Below are positions 62,661-64,000 of a stretch of 64,000 nt of DNA, piece after piece; positions within the stretch are counted from its first letter, which is position 1, and the number at the start of each line of letters is the position of its first letter. The stretch spans positions 12,743 through 76,742 of the forward strand of contig JBJEVT010000003.1 of assembly GCA_051884615.1 (NCBI GenBank), written 5' to 3'. The position numbers were made by a program, and so were the translations under genes. Below the pieces are notes generated by a model. It worked only from the letters and a program-made list of their open reading frames with translations, made no database searches and was not told where the DNA came from. The DNA comes from UBA1724 sp051884615 (GTDB lineage: Bacteria; Verrucomicrobiota; Lentisphaeria; Oligosphaerales; Oligosphaeraceae).

Positions 62661-63731
62661 CTATCCCAGGGCGGGGAATCTGGCCAGCGCTTCCCGCTTC
62701 CGTTTCATGTCCTCTATCCTGGCGTAGATCCTCGTCACCATCGGCGACGTGTGGCCGAGCCAGGATTGAATGACGGCCATGGGAATCCCATGCTCCGCGC
62801 ACAATGTGGCAAAGGTGGCGCGGAGGCAATGGGCGCAATATTGGCCGGGGCGCCCGGAAAGGCCGATGGCGTCCATGGCGTCGGAGAATTTGTGGGAAAG
62901 GTTTCTCCTGTCGTGCCGGTATGCCTCCTCCACATGGGGGAACAGATAGTCGCCAGGAGCCGCCCCCTCCGCCAGCCTGCCATCCACGAAGGACACGAGA
63001 GACGGGTGAAGGGGAAACTCCACAGGTCTCATGGTTTTTCCCATGATACGCCGGAGAACACCGTCCCGGCACATTCCGGCGGTCAACGTCGCCGCGTCTC
63101 CCATCCTGAGCCCTGTGTACATAAGAAACCGGACATACCACGAGAACTCCCTGGCAGGATCCCCGCCACGCTCCGCCTTTCCGTCGATGTATTCCAGGAG
63201 TTTTCGCACCTCATCCATGGTCAGCGGCTCCCGATGGACGACATCCCGATGCCGTGGCACGGGGGGAAACAACTCTTTTCGGCATCCGCAGTCCCGCAGG
63301 ATTTGGCGGCAGTAGATCACGGCATGCTGCGCCGCGCGAGGCGCGCAGCTCTCCACGAATCCCTCGCAGATTCTCGGCGTTAAGTCGCTGACGGATTCGG
63401 CGGAGGCATCCTTGCACCACTTGACGAATCGTTCCCAATAGTATCCAGCGACCCTTGCGCTTGACTCCTTGACCCCGTGGCGCTTTATATACCTATGAAG
63501 GGAGAACGCCTCGTCCAAGGGGATGCGGTCTGCCCTTTCTTCGCTGGCGCATCGCCGGAGCCGCGCCGCCTTTTCCACAAGGGCAGCCTCGCTTTCCGTC
63601 ATCGCAGGCGCAACAATGCGCAACGCCACCTCTTCCGCCTTTCGGCGATCCCTCTGCCCCGTGGACACCCTCTTCTGGGGGGCGGATCCATAGGTGACCC
63701 ACCAAATGCTTCCTCGTTTGAAAAGTCTCAT
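62661..63731 (-). CDS. tyrosine-type phage integrase
   Basis: A 356-aa site-specific recombinase. The N-terminal arm-binding and core-binding parts precede the catalytic domain. The catalytic residues are all in place: Arg209 (TGLRMGD), a Lys near 232, His301 and Arg304 (HCLR), His327 (GHTS) and the nucleophile Tyr336 (TRIYARI). It should integrate and, with a helper, excise the prophage. No excisionase gene was recognised. AGGAGG lies 6 bp before the start. Two inverted copies of the paired TGTGTTAT repeat lie directly upstream. Confidence 0.95.
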   Translation of the reverse strand: MRLFKRGSIWWVTYGSAPQKRVSTGQRDRRKAEEVALRIVAPAMTESEAALVEKAARLRRCASEERADRIPLDEAFSLHRYIKRHGVKESSARVAGYYWERFVKWCKDASAESVSDLTPRICEGFVESCAPRAAQHAVIYCRQILRDCGCRKELFPPVPRHRDVVHREPLTMDEVRKLLEYIDGKAERGGDPAREFSWYVRFLMYTGLRMGDAATLTAGMCRDGVLRRIMGKTMRPVEFPLHPSLVSFVDGRLAEGAAPGDYLFPHVEEAYRHDRRNLSHKFSDAMDAIGLSGRPGQYCAHCLRATFATLCAEHGIPMAVIQSWLGHTSPMVTRIYARIEDMKRKREALARFPALG

Positions 63732-63747
63732 CCAAGCCTCCTGGAGA

Positions 63748-63767
63748 TTGTGTTATTTTTGTGTTAT
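63748..63767. repeat. candidate integrase arm-type site, right end (direct copy)
   Basis: The sequence contains two TGTGTTAT units separated by TTT. Nineteen bases are shared with 39759-39777 in direct orientation. It lies 17 bp upstream of the integrase start and could also regulate that gene. Confidence 0.5.
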
Positions 63768-63817
63768 CTGTGTCCTTCCCCATGGCGGGGACACGGTGGG
63801 ACACGGTGATTTTTTTT

Positions 63818-63837
63818 ATAACACAAAAATAACACAA
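63818..63837. repeat. inverted copy of the paired TGTGTTAT repeat
   Basis: This is a perfect 20-bp inverted match of 63748-63767 across a 50-bp spacer. Together they could form integrase or accessory-protein binding sites flanking the integrase promoter, or a cruciform structure. Confidence 0.5.
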
Positions 63838-63898
63838 TGGCCTTTTCGGCCGCTTTTCAGAACCTTTTCAACTCTGCGTAAATAACTTATTTTCAAGC

Positions 63899-63949
63899 TG
63901 GTACCGGAGGTGGGAATCGAACCCACAAGGGATTACTCCCGCCAGATTT
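63899..63949 (-). tRNA. tRNA-Leu-like 3' portion (anticodon stem to CCA), 5' part not normal
   Basis: Read on the minus strand, the sequence gives the 3' anticodon-stem strand AATCTGG, a long variable arm with stem GGGA/TCCC, a canonical T-arm (GTGGG-TTCGATT-CCCAC), the acceptor strand CTCCGGT, A73 and encoded CCA. The variable arm and A73 fit tRNA-Leu. Upstream, no acceptor strand ACCGGAG or D-arm with GG is present before the window ends. A GTGGTGG block at roughly the D-arm position hints at a degraded 5' half. It may be an att-linked remnant, a phage-borne pseudo-tRNA or a split gene. Confidence 0.55.
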
Positions 63950-63965
63950 CACGGCTAGATTAAGA

Positions 63966-63995
63966 GAGTCCACCACCCCTGAAAGGAGTAGACTC
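63966..63995. repeat. imperfect inverted repeat at the right edge
   Basis: GAGTC (63966-63970) and GACTC (63991-63995) form the ends of a 30-bp imperfect palindrome. It lies where the 5' half of a tRNA-Leu would be expected. Its meaning is unclear; part of an att region or a hairpin is possible. Confidence 0.3.
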
Positions 63996-64000
63996 AATGA

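Larger units (their letters stand above)
39759..63898. mobile_element. lambda-type prophage (about 24 kb)
   Basis: The element is bounded by a leftward repressor gene and a leftward integrase gene. If circularised, these two would be neighbours around attP, as in many temperate phages. All expected modules are present between them: control, replication, packaging, head, tail, lysis-like genes. No large disruption or insertion sequence is seen, so it may be intact. The packaging and head genes follow the lambda order (TerS, TerL, gpW, portal, protease, capsid). The boundaries given are the outermost integrase-site-like repeat on the left and the tRNA-like sequence on the right. Confidence 0.85.

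Noticed and set aside
63899..63995. A complete functional tRNA-Leu or tRNA-Ser
   Set aside because: The acceptor 5' strand and D-loop GG are missing, and no anticodon loop with U33 and a purine at 37 could be drawn.
63950..64000. A group I intron 3' end in the anticodon loop
   Set aside because: A terminal G precedes the exon-like sequence, but no P7 or P9 core element is recognisable on that strand in the 50 nt available; it remains only an option.

Overview
The window is high-GC bacterial chromosome (about 1-39.6 kb) with an apparently complete lambda-type prophage at its right end (about 39.76-63.9 kb). The host is probably a member of the Lentisphaerota (Victivallales) or a close relative in the PVC group. 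Evidence: a pseudopilin with the type IV N-terminus and the H-X9-DG motif typical of that group, a GTP-type PEP carboxykinase, GH38 and GH20 glycosidases, an SSS sugar-type symporter and a GntR/LacI hybrid regulator. This is inference from gene content; no rRNA is present.

Host part. (1) 1-7.2 kb, plus strand: two alpha/beta-hydrolase-like proteins, pckG, a small protein with a His/Cys/Asp-rich tail, hisD and argS. (2) 7.6-21.6 kb, minus strand: one long operon, read from the right: pseudopilin, GH38 alpha-mannosidase-like enzyme, two very large uncharacterised proteins, an exported metallophosphoesterase, an SSS symporter and a GntR/LacI hybrid regulator. A shared 11-bp core sits at the operon promoter and just upstream of the regulator, so regulator and operon probably form one glycan-utilisation unit. 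(3) 21.9-27.4 kb, plus: SNF2-family helicase, HAD hydrolase, membrane protein. (4) 27.6-33.7 kb, minus: five-gene operon of a DMT transporter, a diverged purine nucleoside phosphorylase homologue, a coiled-coil/TPR protein, a metallophosphoesterase and an HTH-EIIA fusion. (5) 33.9-36.8 kb, plus: an exported protein, a TPR membrane protein, a MATE exporter and a Cys-rich mini membrane protein. (6) 37.0-39.6 kb, minus: GH20 hexosaminidase and an exported protein. Many host genes begin after a C/T-rich tract and lack a Shine-Dalgarno sequence, whereas most prophage genes and several genes of the glycan operon have one.

Prophage. A leftward repressor gene faces a rightward early operon across a promoter that holds a perfect 14-bp palindrome. 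The early operon ends with a sigma-like protein and a primase-helicase, then a strong terminator. A 0.66-kb non-coding stretch with iteron-like repeats and paired hairpins (candidate origin and/or cos) follows. The late module runs Nu1-like TerS, GpA-like TerL, gpW-like joiner, lambda-type portal, ClpP-like protease carrying a repeat and coiled-coil tail, capsid, connector and tail genes, tape measure, fibre, two lipoproteins, an XhlA-like protein and a DUF1353 protein. A tyrosine integrase lies at the right end, transcribed leftward. Paired TGTGTTAT repeats occur at both ends and look like integrase arm sites. A 51-nt tRNA-Leu-like 3' piece lies just right of the integrase. The exact att core was not identified.
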